Source: Planctomycetota bacterium (GTDB lineage: Bacteria; Planctomycetota; Phycisphaerae; Phycisphaerales; SM1A02). From it: a DNA stretch of 41,183 nucleotides. Numbering within the stretch: the stretch's first letter is position 1; each line of letters begins with the position of its first letter. Below the pieces are notes generated by a model, which searched no databases, was not told the DNA's origin, and saw nothing but the letters and a program-made list of their open reading frames with translations. The stretch is from NCBI GenBank assembly GCA_009926625.1, contig RFON01000024.1, forward strand, positions 1-41,183, read 5' to 3'. The position numbers and the translations under genes were made by a program. Of this stretch, positions 24,829 to 32,970 are shown piece by piece.

Positions 24829-26333
24829 CAGCTCTTCTCGCGCCTGCGCAGCCGCGCCGTCGGAATCCCGAGTTGCTCGCGGTACTTCACCACGGTTCGG
24901 CGGGCGAGCGGGATGCCGCGCTCCTTCAGCGCGCTCACCACCGCATCATCGGCGAGCGGGTGCGCCTTGTCCTCCGCCGCAATGATCTCCGCGACAACGC
25001 CGCGCACGGCGGTCCACGAGATGTCTGCCCCCGACTCCGTCTCAGTGCCGCCCGTGAACGCCTTTCGCAGCTCAAAGGTGCCTCGCGGCGCTACCACCCA
25101 CTTGCCAGCGACCGTTCGACTGATCGTGCTGACATGCAGCCGAAGCGAACGCGCGACCTCGATCATGGGCATCGGCTTGAGGGTCGCGCCGCCCACCTCG
25201 ATCCATTCGCGCTGGCGAGCGATCACTTCTTGAACGACACGCAGCAGTGTGGCACCGCGCTGCTCGACCGCGTCGATGAACCAGCGCGCGCGGCGAATCC
25301 CATCCTTGAGCATGGTGCGTGTCGCCGCATCGGTGCGGCGGTCCTTCGCCAGTCGGAGATATTCCTCGCTGACACGCAGGTTCGGGATCAATCCGCTCGC
25401 GAGCCGCGCCGTGAACTGATCGGTCGCGGGGTCGTGCTCAATGATCACATCGGGGCGAAGCAGTGCTGCCGGCTCGCTTGCGAGCGTGCGCCCAGGTGCA
25501 GGGTCGCAGCGGCGCAGGCACGCGAGCGCCGCATCGAGCCGCTCGGCACTCCACCCGCGCTGCTGACGGATCGCCGCCATGCGGGCGCGCTCGAGGTCCG
25601 CGAGGTGATGCAGGACCAATTCCCGCGCATCGGCAAAGCGCGTGTCATCGGTTCCATGGCTCTCCGTGCGCTCGTGAGCGTTCAACTGCAACTGCAGGCT
25701 CTCGCGCAGGTCGCGCGCCGCAAGCCCCGCAGGCTCGAGGAACTCCTGCAAGCGCAGCAGCGCCTGCTGGAGGAGTTCGGCGCTCGGCGCGAACGCCTCG
25801 CTCGCACTCTCGGCAGCGATCGCTTCGATGGACCTCGCGAGAAAGCCGCGCGCATCGATGTTGGCGATCAGGACCTTGCCAGCAGCGAGGATCGGCTTGG
25901 GCGCTTCGCACAGCGCCCACTGATCCAGCAGCGCTTGTTCAAGTCCGCCGCTGGGAGCCGCCGCACCTTCAACGGCGGCGACGCGCGGATCGAACTCCCC
26001 CTCGCGCCGCGCCGCCTCGCGGTACTTCGCAGCCTCGTCATCGTCACCCATGCGGCTGCGCAGGCGATCCGCACTTGAAATGCGCTCGCCCTCCGCCTGC
26101 GACGCCTTGCTCCGCGTTTCAGGTCGCGCTGGCTCTTCAGCCGTTTCCTCCGCGGGCTCGCCCGAGGGTTCCACTTGCTCGAGCGCGACATTCGACTCCA
26201 GTTCCGCAGCGATCCGCTCCTCCATCGCCGTGATCGGCATTTGCAGGATCTCGACGGATTGCAACACCCGCGGGGCGATCTTCAGTTGCTGGCCCAGCCG
26301 CGCCTGCGGTGTCTGCGACAGTTCGAACTTCAC
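24828..26333 (-). CDS. rpoN: RNA polymerase sigma-54 factor
   Basis: 501 aa from GTG at 26333, with AGGA 7 nt upstream. Region I is present (KFELSQTPQARLGQQLKIAPRVLQSVEILQMPITAMEERI). An acidic region II follows, then the core-binding part (LASGLIPNLRVSEEYLRLA, RARWFIDAVEQRGATLLRVV). DNA binding is through the HTH (SLRLHVSTISRTVAGKWVV) and the RpoN box (ARRTVVKYREQLGIP) near the C-terminus. It directs polymerase to -24/-12 promoters with AAA+ activators; none is encoded here. Gap to recR is 76 nt. Confidence 0.93.
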   Translation of the reverse strand: MKFELSQTPQARLGQQLKIAPRVLQSVEILQMPITAMEERIAAELESNVALEQVEPSGEPAEETAEEPARPETRSKASQAEGERISSADRLRSRMGDDDEAAKYREAARREGEFDPRVAAVEGAAAPSGGLEQALLDQWALCEAPKPILAAGKVLIANIDARGFLARSIEAIAAESASEAFAPSAELLQQALLRLQEFLEPAGLAARDLRESLQLQLNAHERTESHGTDDTRFADARELVLHHLADLERARMAAIRQQRGWSAERLDAALACLRRCDPAPGRTLASEPAALLRPDVIIEHDPATDQFTARLASGLIPNLRVSEEYLRLAKDRRTDAATRTMLKDGIRRARWFIDAVEQRGATLLRVVQEVIARQREWIEVGGATLKPMPMIEVARSLRLHVSTISRTVAGKWVVAPRGTFELRKAFTGGTETESGADISWTAVRGVVAEIIAAEDKAHPLADDAVVSALKERGIPLARRTVVKYREQLGIPTARLRRREKS

Positions 26334-26409
26334 GCAAAAATCCTACATGCGCGGCGCAGGAAATCCCCGCGGACCGATTCGTGAAAGACTGCGCCGCGGT
26401 CCACAACGA

Positions 26410-27051
26410 TCACGAGACCGATTGGCGCAGCGCGATGGCATCGGCGAGCGCCGCGCGGTTGGCGAACTCGATCTGCGATCCCGACGGCAGTCCTCGCGCG
26501 AGCCGCGTGACCTGTACGCCCGTTGGGCCGAGCATTTCGGCGATCAGGAGTCCCGTGGAATCACCCTCCATGTCTGGGTTCAGGGCGAGCACCACTTCGC
26601 GCACAGGAACGCCGCGCGCATTGCGCGTTGCTTCGCGAACGCGCGCGAGCAGGTCGGCCACGGTGATGCTCTCGGGACCGACGCCATCAAGCGGATCGAG
26701 TCGTCCCATGAGGCAGTGGTAAGTGCCGCGGAACATTCCTGTCTGCTCAAGATTGATGAGGTCCTTCGGCTGTTCCACCACCATCACGATGCCCGCATCA
26801 CGGCGCGGGTCGGAACAGATGTGACAGGGAGCGGTGTCCGCGGGATTCCAGCAGATCGAGCAATGTCGCACGGTGCGCTTGACGGCGGCGATCGCATCGG
26901 CAAGCGCCATGGCCTGCGCGTCCTCCGCCTTCAGCACCCAGAACGCGAGCCGTTCCGCCGTGCGACGACCAACCCCAGGCAGTTGGGCAAGCGCTTGGAT
27001 GAGCCGATTGACGCTTGCGGGATACGGACCTTGCGCATCCTCGCCGCTCAT
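26410..27051 (-). CDS. recR: Recombination protein RecR
   Basis: 213 aa. It helps load RecA at gaps together with RecF/RecO. N-terminal HhH (LAQLPGVGRRTAERLAFWVL), a C4 zinc finger (CSICWNPADTAPCHIC), then a Toprim domain (IVMVVEQPKDLINLEQTG, LALNPDMEGDSTGLLIAEML) and the C-terminal RLARGLPSGSQIEFAN. ATG at 27051 overlaps the dnaX stop as ATGA. In many bacteria ybaB lies between dnaX and recR; it is absent here. Confidence 0.95.
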   Translation of the reverse strand: MSGEDAQGPYPASVNRLIQALAQLPGVGRRTAERLAFWVLKAEDAQAMALADAIAAVKRTVRHCSICWNPADTAPCHICSDPRRDAGIVMVVEQPKDLINLEQTGMFRGTYHCLMGRLDPLDGVGPESITVADLLARVREATRNARGVPVREVVLALNPDMEGDSTGLLIAEMLGPTGVQVTRLARGLPSGSQIEFANRAALADAIALRQSVS

Positions 27052-28649
27052 GGAGCGGACTCGCCTTCGGGCGGCGCGACTGTTGCATCGCGCTCAGGAA
27101 CGATGTCGCCTTGCAGCGCGACGGCGCCGACAGTGGCGTCGAGGATCTGGGCGATCTCGCGCACCACTGGATTGCGGCGGATCGCCTCTGCGTCCTCTCG
27201 GCTCGCCGGCGACGAGAGCGCACCGGCACGAGGCGTCACGCGTTGCGGCGCGGGAACGCTCGCGCGCGGTGCTACGGACTCGGTTCGAACCATCGGCGGG
27301 CTCGCAGGCACTGCCGCAACTGGCGTTGCCGCAACTGGCGGTGCCACCGAACGGGTCACTGGAGGCGCAGCGCGCCCAGTGGAAGAGCCCCCAACCTCAG
27401 CCCCTACTTTTTTTTTAGCGCCGCCGCCCCGCGCGGCTTCCGACGCTTCAGCCTGCGGCTCTCCAGCAAGGAGTGCCGTGGCCTTGAGGAAATGCTCGCT
27501 CATGCACAACCGCGCCACCACCGCATCGAAGATCGCGCGCGGCACCGCGGATGATCGCACGCTCCGCACCGACGCATCGCACAGCGCGATCAGGTGCACG
27601 AGCGCGGGCGCATCGAAGCGTGCCGCATGCGCTGCAAGCCGCTGCTTTGCCTCCTCCGGCAAGTCGACATGATTGGCATCCGTGCCGCTCAACAACAGCA
27701 GCAGCGCATCGCGAAGGCGCGCAGCGATGGTGTCCAGCGCATGATCGCACGACATGCCATGATCAAGCAGTTCGCCCGCGGCTGCCAGCCCAGCTGCAGG
27801 ATCACACGCCGCGATCGCCGCCATGAGCCGCTCGAGCAGTTCTTCGTCGGGCAACCCAAGCACATCGCGCGCGAGTTCGCTCGACACATGACCGCTCGCT
27901 GCAGCGACCAGCCGATCGAGAAGGCTGAGCCCGTCCCGCATCGACCCGTTCGCGAGCCGCGCCACCTGCAGCACGACCGCCTCATCGGCGGTCACCGACT
28001 CACGCTGCAGCACGCTGCGCATGTGCGCTGCGATCGCCTGCGTCGGGATGGACTTGAAGTCGTAGCGCTGGCAGCGGCTCTGGATCGTGGCGGGCACCTT
28101 GTGCGGCTCCGTCGTGCACAGGATGAACTTCACATGCGAAGGCGGTTCTTCCATCGTCTTCAGCAGCGCGTTGAACGCAGGCTGCGTCAGCATGTGGACC
28201 TCATCGATGATGTAGATCTTGAACGGACTTCGCGCGGGTGCCATGCCAGCGCCGGCGATCAGGTCGCGCGCGTCATCGACGCCACGGTTGCTCGCGCCGT
28301 CGATCTCGATCACATCGAGATCCTGCCCCCGCATGATCGAATCGGCGATTGCATCCTGCTGCGAGAGCGACTCGACCGCGTTCAACGCCCGCGCAAAGAT
28401 GCGTGCCATCGATGTCTTGCCCACGCCCCGCGTTCCGCAGAAGAGGTACGCATGAGCGGTGCGCCCGAGCGCGATCGCGTTCTGCAGCGTGCGCGCGATC
28501 GTCTCCTGCCCCACCACCTCGCCGAAGGTGCGCGATCGATAGCGCCTGGCAAAGACCTCGTAGGGTGCAGGCTGCCCATCCGCGCCGAAGAGGGCAACGG
28601 GCGGTGCAGCGTCTGCGGCTGGCTTCTGGGTTGGCTTGCTCGGTGACAT
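27048..28649 (-). CDS. dnaX: DNA polymerase III subunits tau and gamma
   Basis: 533 aa (tau form). It is the clamp-loader ATPase. AAA+ motifs: Walker A GTRGVGKTSMARIFA, Walker B IIDEVHML, sensor 1 ILCTTEPHKVP, and SRC (TIQSRCQRYDF). Domain III follows to about residue 375. The usual four-cysteine zinc module between Walker A and IEID is absent: residues after ARALNAVE read SLSQQDAIADSIMRGQ, with no Cys. An A9 run (27408-27416) encodes K412-K414, and both shifted frames stop within four codons, giving a gamma form of 414 or 417 aa. The tau-only tail (about 119 aa) is short and Ala/Pro-rich. ATG at 28649 lies 8 nt after the SRP RNA and has no Shine-Dalgarno. Confidence 0.94.
   Translation of the reverse strand: MSPSKPTQKPAADAAPPVALFGADGQPAPYEVFARRYRSRTFGEVVGQETIARTLQNAIALGRTAHAYLFCGTRGVGKTSMARIFARALNAVESLSQQDAIADSIMRGQDLDVIEIDGASNRGVDDARDLIAGAGMAPARSPFKIYIIDEVHMLTQPAFNALLKTMEEPPSHVKFILCTTEPHKVPATIQSRCQRYDFKSIPTQAIAAHMRSVLQRESVTADEAVVLQVARLANGSMRDGLSLLDRLVAAASGHVSSELARDVLGLPDEELLERLMAAIAACDPAAGLAAAGELLDHGMSCDHALDTIAARLRDALLLLLSGTDANHVDLPEEAKQRLAAHAARFDAPALVHLIALCDASVRSVRSSAVPRAIFDAVVARLCMSEHFLKATALLAGEPQAEASEAARGGGAKKKVGAEVGGSSTGRAAPPVTRSVAPPVAATPVAAVPASPPMVRTESVAPRASVPAPQRVTPRAGALSSPASREDAEAIRRNPVVREIAQILDATVGAVALQGDIVPERDATVAPPEGESAP
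27408..27416 (-). promoter_or_regulatory. A9 slippage site in dnaX (tau/gamma switch)
   Basis: On the leftward strand the run reads GCT-AAA-AAA-AAA-GTA in frame. One extra A gives AGT-AGG-GGC-TGA; one fewer gives AAG-TAG. Both alternatives end at once. A hairpin (27357-27381, arms CACTGG/CCAGTG with an inner GCGC pair) lies about 26 nt downstream. That is too far for a standard -1 ribosomal stimulator, so RNA polymerase slippage, as known in Thermus dnaX, is the better guess. Confidence 0.75.
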
Positions 28650-28657
28650 GATTCGAA

Positions 28658-28779
28658 GGGGCGCGGAGGACGACCAGGCGACCGACGGCACGGACAACGA
28701 CGCTTATGGCTGCTGCCGTCAGGCCCTGACCAGGTTCACGAGCCGACCGCCCAACGGGCCCGGCCGTCCTCCGCGACCC
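28658..28779 (-). ncRNA. ffs: Signal recognition particle RNA, small bacterial type
   Basis: The conserved domain IV core is present on the leftward strand: CCTGGTCAGG, GCC, loop TGAC, GGC, AGCAGCC, ATAAGC. It matches the E. coli core with TCC/GGA replaced by GCC/GGC, and a URRC-type loop (UGAC) instead of GGAA. The ends pair: GGG-CGCGGAGGACG at the 5' side (28779 leftward) with CGTCCTCCGCG-CCC at the 3' side, giving about 122 nt. It guides Ffh to signal sequences during co-translational export. The dnaX start codon follows after 8 nt; scr-dnaX proximity is also known in Bacillus. Confidence 0.88.
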
Positions 28780-28820
28780 TTGCGTCGAGAATCGTAGCAG
28801 CGACAACTACACTCGTTCGC

Positions 28821-30074
28821 GTGACGGTCGAAACCCCGCTTCCGCCCTCCCCCAGCGAAATCCGCTGGAACCCCTCACCGCTCGATGGATCCCGCCCACG
28901 CGGCGGTCGGTTCCTGCTCTTTGCCGTCCGACTCATCTTCGTGGTGCTGTTGGTGGTGGTCGTCACGGTCACCGTCGCCAGTTCACGCACCATCGAGGAG
29001 TTCGGTCCTCCCTTCGTCGTCGGACTGATCGTTGCGTCCGTCGGGGTCGGGATCGTGGTGCTGCTGCTCGATGTCCTCACGCCCAACAAGAAACTGACTT
29101 CAGTCGTCGGGGTCTACCTCGGCATTTGCCTCGGGCTGGTGGCGGCGGTCGCGTTCGGATCACTGATCGACATCGTGGCGCGGGCATGGGACATCGCGCA
29201 AGGACCCGCGCAGGTGTACCTCAGCCTGACCAAGATAATCATCGGCATCGTCCTCTGCTACCTCGCGACATCGATCGTGCTGACCACAAAGGACGATTTC
29301 CGCCTCGTGATTCCTTATGTGCAGTTTGACCGCAAGCCCGATCGTTTTGCGCCGGTCCTGCTCGACAGCTCCTCGCTGATCGATGGTCGAATCGAAGCAC
29401 TGGCATCGGCCGGGCTCGTCGATGCGCATCTTGTCGTGCCGCGATTCATCCTCGACGAGCTGCAGGCTCTGTGTGACAGCGACGATCGTCACAAACGAGC
29501 GCGCGGGCGGCGTGGGCTCGATGCCGTCGCTCGCATGCAGTCGAATCCCCGCATGGATTTGCGTGTGCAGGATGTGCCGCTCGACGGGCGCGGCGCCGAT
29601 CGGATGCTGGTCGAGTGCGCCTCGCGCGACCACCTGCGCATCGCCACATGCGATGCGGGATTGCAGCGCGTTGCGCAGATCAGCGGCGTTCAGGTCATCA
29701 ACCTGCACGAAGTATCGGCAGCGCTTCGCCCACCGATGCAGCAAGGCGAACCGCTCAGCGTCGCGATCACGCGCGCTGGCGAACAGGCGGGACAGGGCAT
29801 CGGGCACCTGGCGGATGGAACGATGGTGGTCGTCGATGGTGCGGCGGCGCTCATCGGGGGCGAGTCCAGCTGCACCATCACCAATGTCCTGCAAACGCAG
29901 ACCGGACGCATCATCTTTGCGCGGAACGATCCACCGCAGCCGGGTTCTGCCGCGTCGATGGCCGCGGCTGCCACGGCGCAGCCCAGTGAGTCGTCGCGTG
30001 GCAGCGATCCCGCTGCGAGGAGCGGTCCGCCGCGGGCATCCTCCGCACCCTCGCGGAATCCTCGGCGAGCGTAG
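28821..30074 (+). CDS. Membrane-anchored PIN-TRAM domain protein, YacL type
   Basis: 417 aa from GTG at 28821, 7 nt after a TACACT box. Four hydrophobic segments (about 31-55, 64-84, 94-119, 137-155) precede a PIN nuclease-like domain with acidic residues D182 and D188 (LLDSSSLIDGRI), the ELQ of ILDELQALCDSDD, and DRMLVECA and TCDAGLQRVA. A TRAM domain follows (GEQAGQGIGHLADGTMVVVDGA to TITNVLQTQTGRIIFAR), then a low-complexity Ser/Pro/Arg tail. The order fits YacL of Gram-positives, a putative membrane RNase. The next gene begins 9 nt on. Confidence 0.88.
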   Translation: MTVETPLPPSPSEIRWNPSPLDGSRPRGGRFLLFAVRLIFVVLLVVVVTVTVASSRTIEEFGPPFVVGLIVASVGVGIVVLLLDVLTPNKKLTSVVGVYLGICLGLVAAVAFGSLIDIVARAWDIAQGPAQVYLSLTKIIIGIVLCYLATSIVLTTKDDFRLVIPYVQFDRKPDRFAPVLLDSSSLIDGRIEALASAGLVDAHLVVPRFILDELQALCDSDDRHKRARGRRGLDAVARMQSNPRMDLRVQDVPLDGRGADRMLVECASRDHLRIATCDAGLQRVAQISGVQVINLHEVSAALRPPMQQGEPLSVAITRAGEQAGQGIGHLADGTMVVVDGAAALIGGESSCTITNVLQTQTGRIIFARNDPPQPGSAASMAAAATAQPSESSRGSDPAARSGPPRASSAPSRNPRRA

Positions 30075-30083
30075 CCTTGCACG

Positions 30084-31837
30084 ATGGCTGAGGATGCGAA
30101 AGTCCGAGACCCGTTTGAGGGGCTGGACCTCGACAACCATGAACTGCTGCTCGTCGGCACTGACTTCGCGCTCATCCGCGAACTCGCCGATTCGATCGCC
30201 AACTCGGGCGGCATCCGCGTCAATGTCTGTGGACGCGTGCAGGATGCGGTGGACGAAGCCGTCCGCACCTGCCCCACCTGCGTGCTGATCGACCTGCGCG
30301 GCACGGAACTCGATGGGCTTGGCATCCTGGAGGCGTTCAAGCGGAGCCCCGAGGTTGGCGCCGTGCCGATCCTGCTGTTCGGTGCCCAAGAATCCGAGCG
30401 CATCCGCGAGACGGCATTCGGGCGCGGAGTGACGGACTTTCTCACCGCGCCCGTACCCATGGGCGAGATCGTGTCCCGCGTGCGCATCCATTCGACTTCC
30501 TATCTCAACATCATCCGGCGCAATCGGACCGCGGCGGCATACGAGTCGCTGCAAGCGGAGTTGCGCTTGGCGAATCGTTCGCTCGAGGAGGCTCGCCGAC
30601 AACTCGCGGATCGCCACCGCAACCCAGATGACCTGCAGTGGCAACTTCGGGTCAGCGGACTGATGCAGATCGGGATCGAACTGAATCAGATCCAGGACTT
30701 CCACACGCTGATGGACCGCATCCTGTCGGAGGCACGGCACCTTCTCCGTTCGGAGGCAGGCACGATCTTCCTGCGCGAAGCCGACTCGCTTCGATTTGCG
30801 TTCTTCCACAACGAGGTCCTTGCGCACCGAACGGCGACCGGGGACACCCCGCATGTCTCGAGTTTCCGCGTGCCAATCACGGATCGCAGCCTCGCGGGAT
30901 GGGTGTGCCTGACGGGACAACCGCTGCACATCCCCGACTGCTACCGAATCCCGCAGCAGGCACCCTATCGATTCGACTCGTCGTTCGATCAACTGCTCGG
31001 CTATCGCACCTGTTCGATGGTTGCCATGCCGCTGAAGAACCAGTCGGGGCGCATTCTCGGCGTGATCGAGCTGATCAATCCGCGCTCGCAGGATGGTCGA
31101 TCGCTCATCGGCTTCACGGCTGAGGACATTCGCCTGCTCGAGCACTTTGCCAGCATCGCGACCGTGGCAATCGAGCGCACCAACCTCGCCGAAGGTTCGG
31201 TGCTGCGGATGATCCGCATGGCGGAGATCCGCGATCCGGCGGAGACGGCGCCGCATGTCGAACGCGTCGCTGGCTATGCCGCCGTGCTGTTTGAGGAGTG
31301 GGCGCGCCGCCGCGGACTCGAGGGTGCTGCGTTCGAGCGCCAGCGTGATCGCCTCCGCACTGCCGCGAAACTGCATGATGTCGGCAAGGTGGGTGTGCCC
31401 GACTCGATCCTGAAGAAGCCTGGGCGGCTGACGCCCGAGGAGTTCAACGAAGTCAAGAAGCACACCGCAATCGGCGGCGACTTGTTCACCCACGATCCAT
31501 CGGATGTGGACGAAGCGGCGCGCGAAGTGGCGCTGCTCCACCACGAGAAGTGGGATGGCAATGGTTACCCGGGCTTCGATGACGGCGGGACCCCCGCGGC
31601 CGCAAGGGCGAGGAGATCCCGCTGTTTGCGCGCATCGTCGGACTGGCGGATGTCTTCGACGCACTCAGCACCGCGCGCTGCTACAAGGAAGCCTGGAGCG
31701 AGCAGCGTGTGCTGGAACTGATCCAATCGGAAGCGCACAAGCACTTCGACCCAGAACTCGTCGAGATCCTCTTCGCGCAGCTCGATGCGATCCGCCGCGT
31801 CCGCGATGCGAACCCGGAAGAGCCGCGTCCAACATGA
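30084..31837 (+). CDS. REC-GAF-HD-GYP cyclic-di-GMP phosphodiesterase-type regulator, with an apparent frameshift
   Basis: A receiver domain (about 19-135) has the phospho-acceptor in VLIDLRG (D70). A GAF domain (about 195-370) follows, then HD-GYP: KLHDVGKVGVPDSILKKPGRL (H431, D432) and HHEKWDGNGYPG (H486, H487). HD-GYP enzymes cleave cyclic di-GMP. After GFDDGGTP the reading frame breaks at a C5 run (31591-31595): as given, frame 0 runs on as unrelated residues to a stop at 31721. The family continuation (RGRKGEEIPLFARIVGLADV, FDALSTARCYKEAWSE, KHFDPELVEILF) is in another frame and ends at 31837. One extra C would restore a 584-aa protein. The 31837 stop overlaps the apbE start (ATGA), supporting the restored frame. 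This could be a sequencing error or a real mutation. Confidence 0.82.
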
Positions 31838-32970
31838 GTCGGTCCTGCGGTCGCCTCGCGGCTGCCCTGCTGTGCGCGGCGCTCGCCGCCGCTGGCTGCA
31901 CCGCGCAGCAAGCATCCGATGGCTCGCATGCGTCTGGCGGGGTTCATGCGCGCTTCACTCAGCTGGTCATGGCATCTCCGATGCGCATCACGATCGATGC
32001 GGATGATGCCGAACGCGCGCGAACCGCTGCTGCCGCGGCCTTCGCTCGCGCCGTGGAAGCGGAGAACGCCCTCAGCGATTGGCAGCCGACCTCGGACGCG
32101 TCCCGATTGCCCGCGACTGCTGGAGCGCCAACGGTCGTCACGGGCGACCTCGCCGCGGTGCTCGAGCGCAGCAGCGCTGTGCAGCAAGCCACCGACGGCG
32201 CGTTCGATCCTGCCCTCGGTGCACTCACGCTGCTCTGGCGGCAGGCACGCGCGTCGGGGACGCCGCCGACGGATGCCGCAATCGCCGAGGCGCGCGAACG
32301 AAGTGGCTGGTCGCATGTCCGCTGGGACGGCGCCACGCGAGAGATTGCGTTCAACCGCGATGGCGTGCGGTTGGACTTCGGCGGCATCGCCAAGGGGTTC
32401 GCCGCAACGGAAGCGCTGCGCGCGATTAAGCGGGCTGGGTGCTTGATCGCGCTCGTCAGTCTTGCGGGCGACATCGCCTGCGGTGCGGCGCCACACGGTC
32501 GCGCTGGCTGGCGAGTCCAGGTCGACAGCGGGGTTCACGGCGACGCCGGTTGCGTGCTCTGCCTCGCGCACTGCGCCCTGTCGACGAGCGGCGACTGCGA
32601 ACAATCGATGGATGTCGGCGGCGCACGCATCACCCACATCATCGATCCGCTCGCCGCTGCACCACGCCGCGGGCACTTTGCGGTGACGGTAGTCGCGCCG
32701 CACGGAGCGACCGCGGATGCGCTCGCCACCGCCATCGCCGCACGCCCAACGCTCATGGACCGCGTCGACGAACTTCGCGCCGCGCTCGGTCCGTTTGAAG
32801 CTCGGCTCGTCACGGTCGATTCGAATGCTGAGGGGCGTTCAACCGCTTGCGTCAGGGCGACGGAGGGGTGGACGGCGCTGGTGGCCACGGACGCCCCGGC
32901 ATCGGCACCGTCGCCTGCGGCAGCGGCCCCATCTTCAGTTCACGCGGGAACAAGTCCGTCGAATCGTTGA
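31834..32970 (+). CDS. apbE: FAD:protein FMN transferase, lipoprotein
   Basis: 378 aa from ATG at 31834, coupled to the HD-GYP gene by ATGA. The signal MSRSCGRLAAALLCAALAAAGC ends in a plausible lipobox. ApbE motifs: LVMASPMRITID, ENALSDWQPTSDASRLP, DGAFDPALGALTLLW, VRLDFGGIAKGFAATEAL, LVSLAGDIACG, STSGDCEQ and THIIDP. The enzyme attaches FMN from FAD to Thr/Ser of partner flavoproteins such as NqrB/NqrC in the envelope; no target is in the window. The last 39 residues or so (Ala/Pro/Ser-rich) overlap the convergent oxidoreductase gene by 119 bp and lie past the conserved domain. Confidence 0.88.
   Translation: MSRSCGRLAAALLCAALAAAGCTAQQASDGSHASGGVHARFTQLVMASPMRITIDADDAERARTAAAAAFARAVEAENALSDWQPTSDASRLPATAGAPTVVTGDLAAVLERSSAVQQATDGAFDPALGALTLLWRQARASGTPPTDAAIAEARERSGWSHVRWDGATREIAFNRDGVRLDFGGIAKGFAATEALRAIKRAGCLIALVSLAGDIACGAAPHGRAGWRVQVDSGVHGDAGCVLCLAHCALSTSGDCEQSMDVGGARITHIIDPLAAAPRRGHFAVTVVAPHGATADALATAIAARPTLMDRVDELRAALGPFEARLVTVDSNAEGRSTACVRATEGWTALVATDAPASAPSPAAAAPSSVHAGTSPSNR

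Noticed and set aside
26334-26409. Terminator between recR and rpoN
   Set aside because: Only a 5-bp GGACC/GGTCC pairing with a long loop and no T-run was found.
28650-28697. Upstream start for dnaX at 28697
   Set aside because: The extension would lie inside the SRP RNA 3' arm and is not part of the conserved protein.
29160-31664. An 834-codon leftward open frame opposite the PIN-TRAM and HD-GYP genes
   Set aside because: Same reasoning: antisense to conserved domains, no motif, crosses an intergenic boundary.
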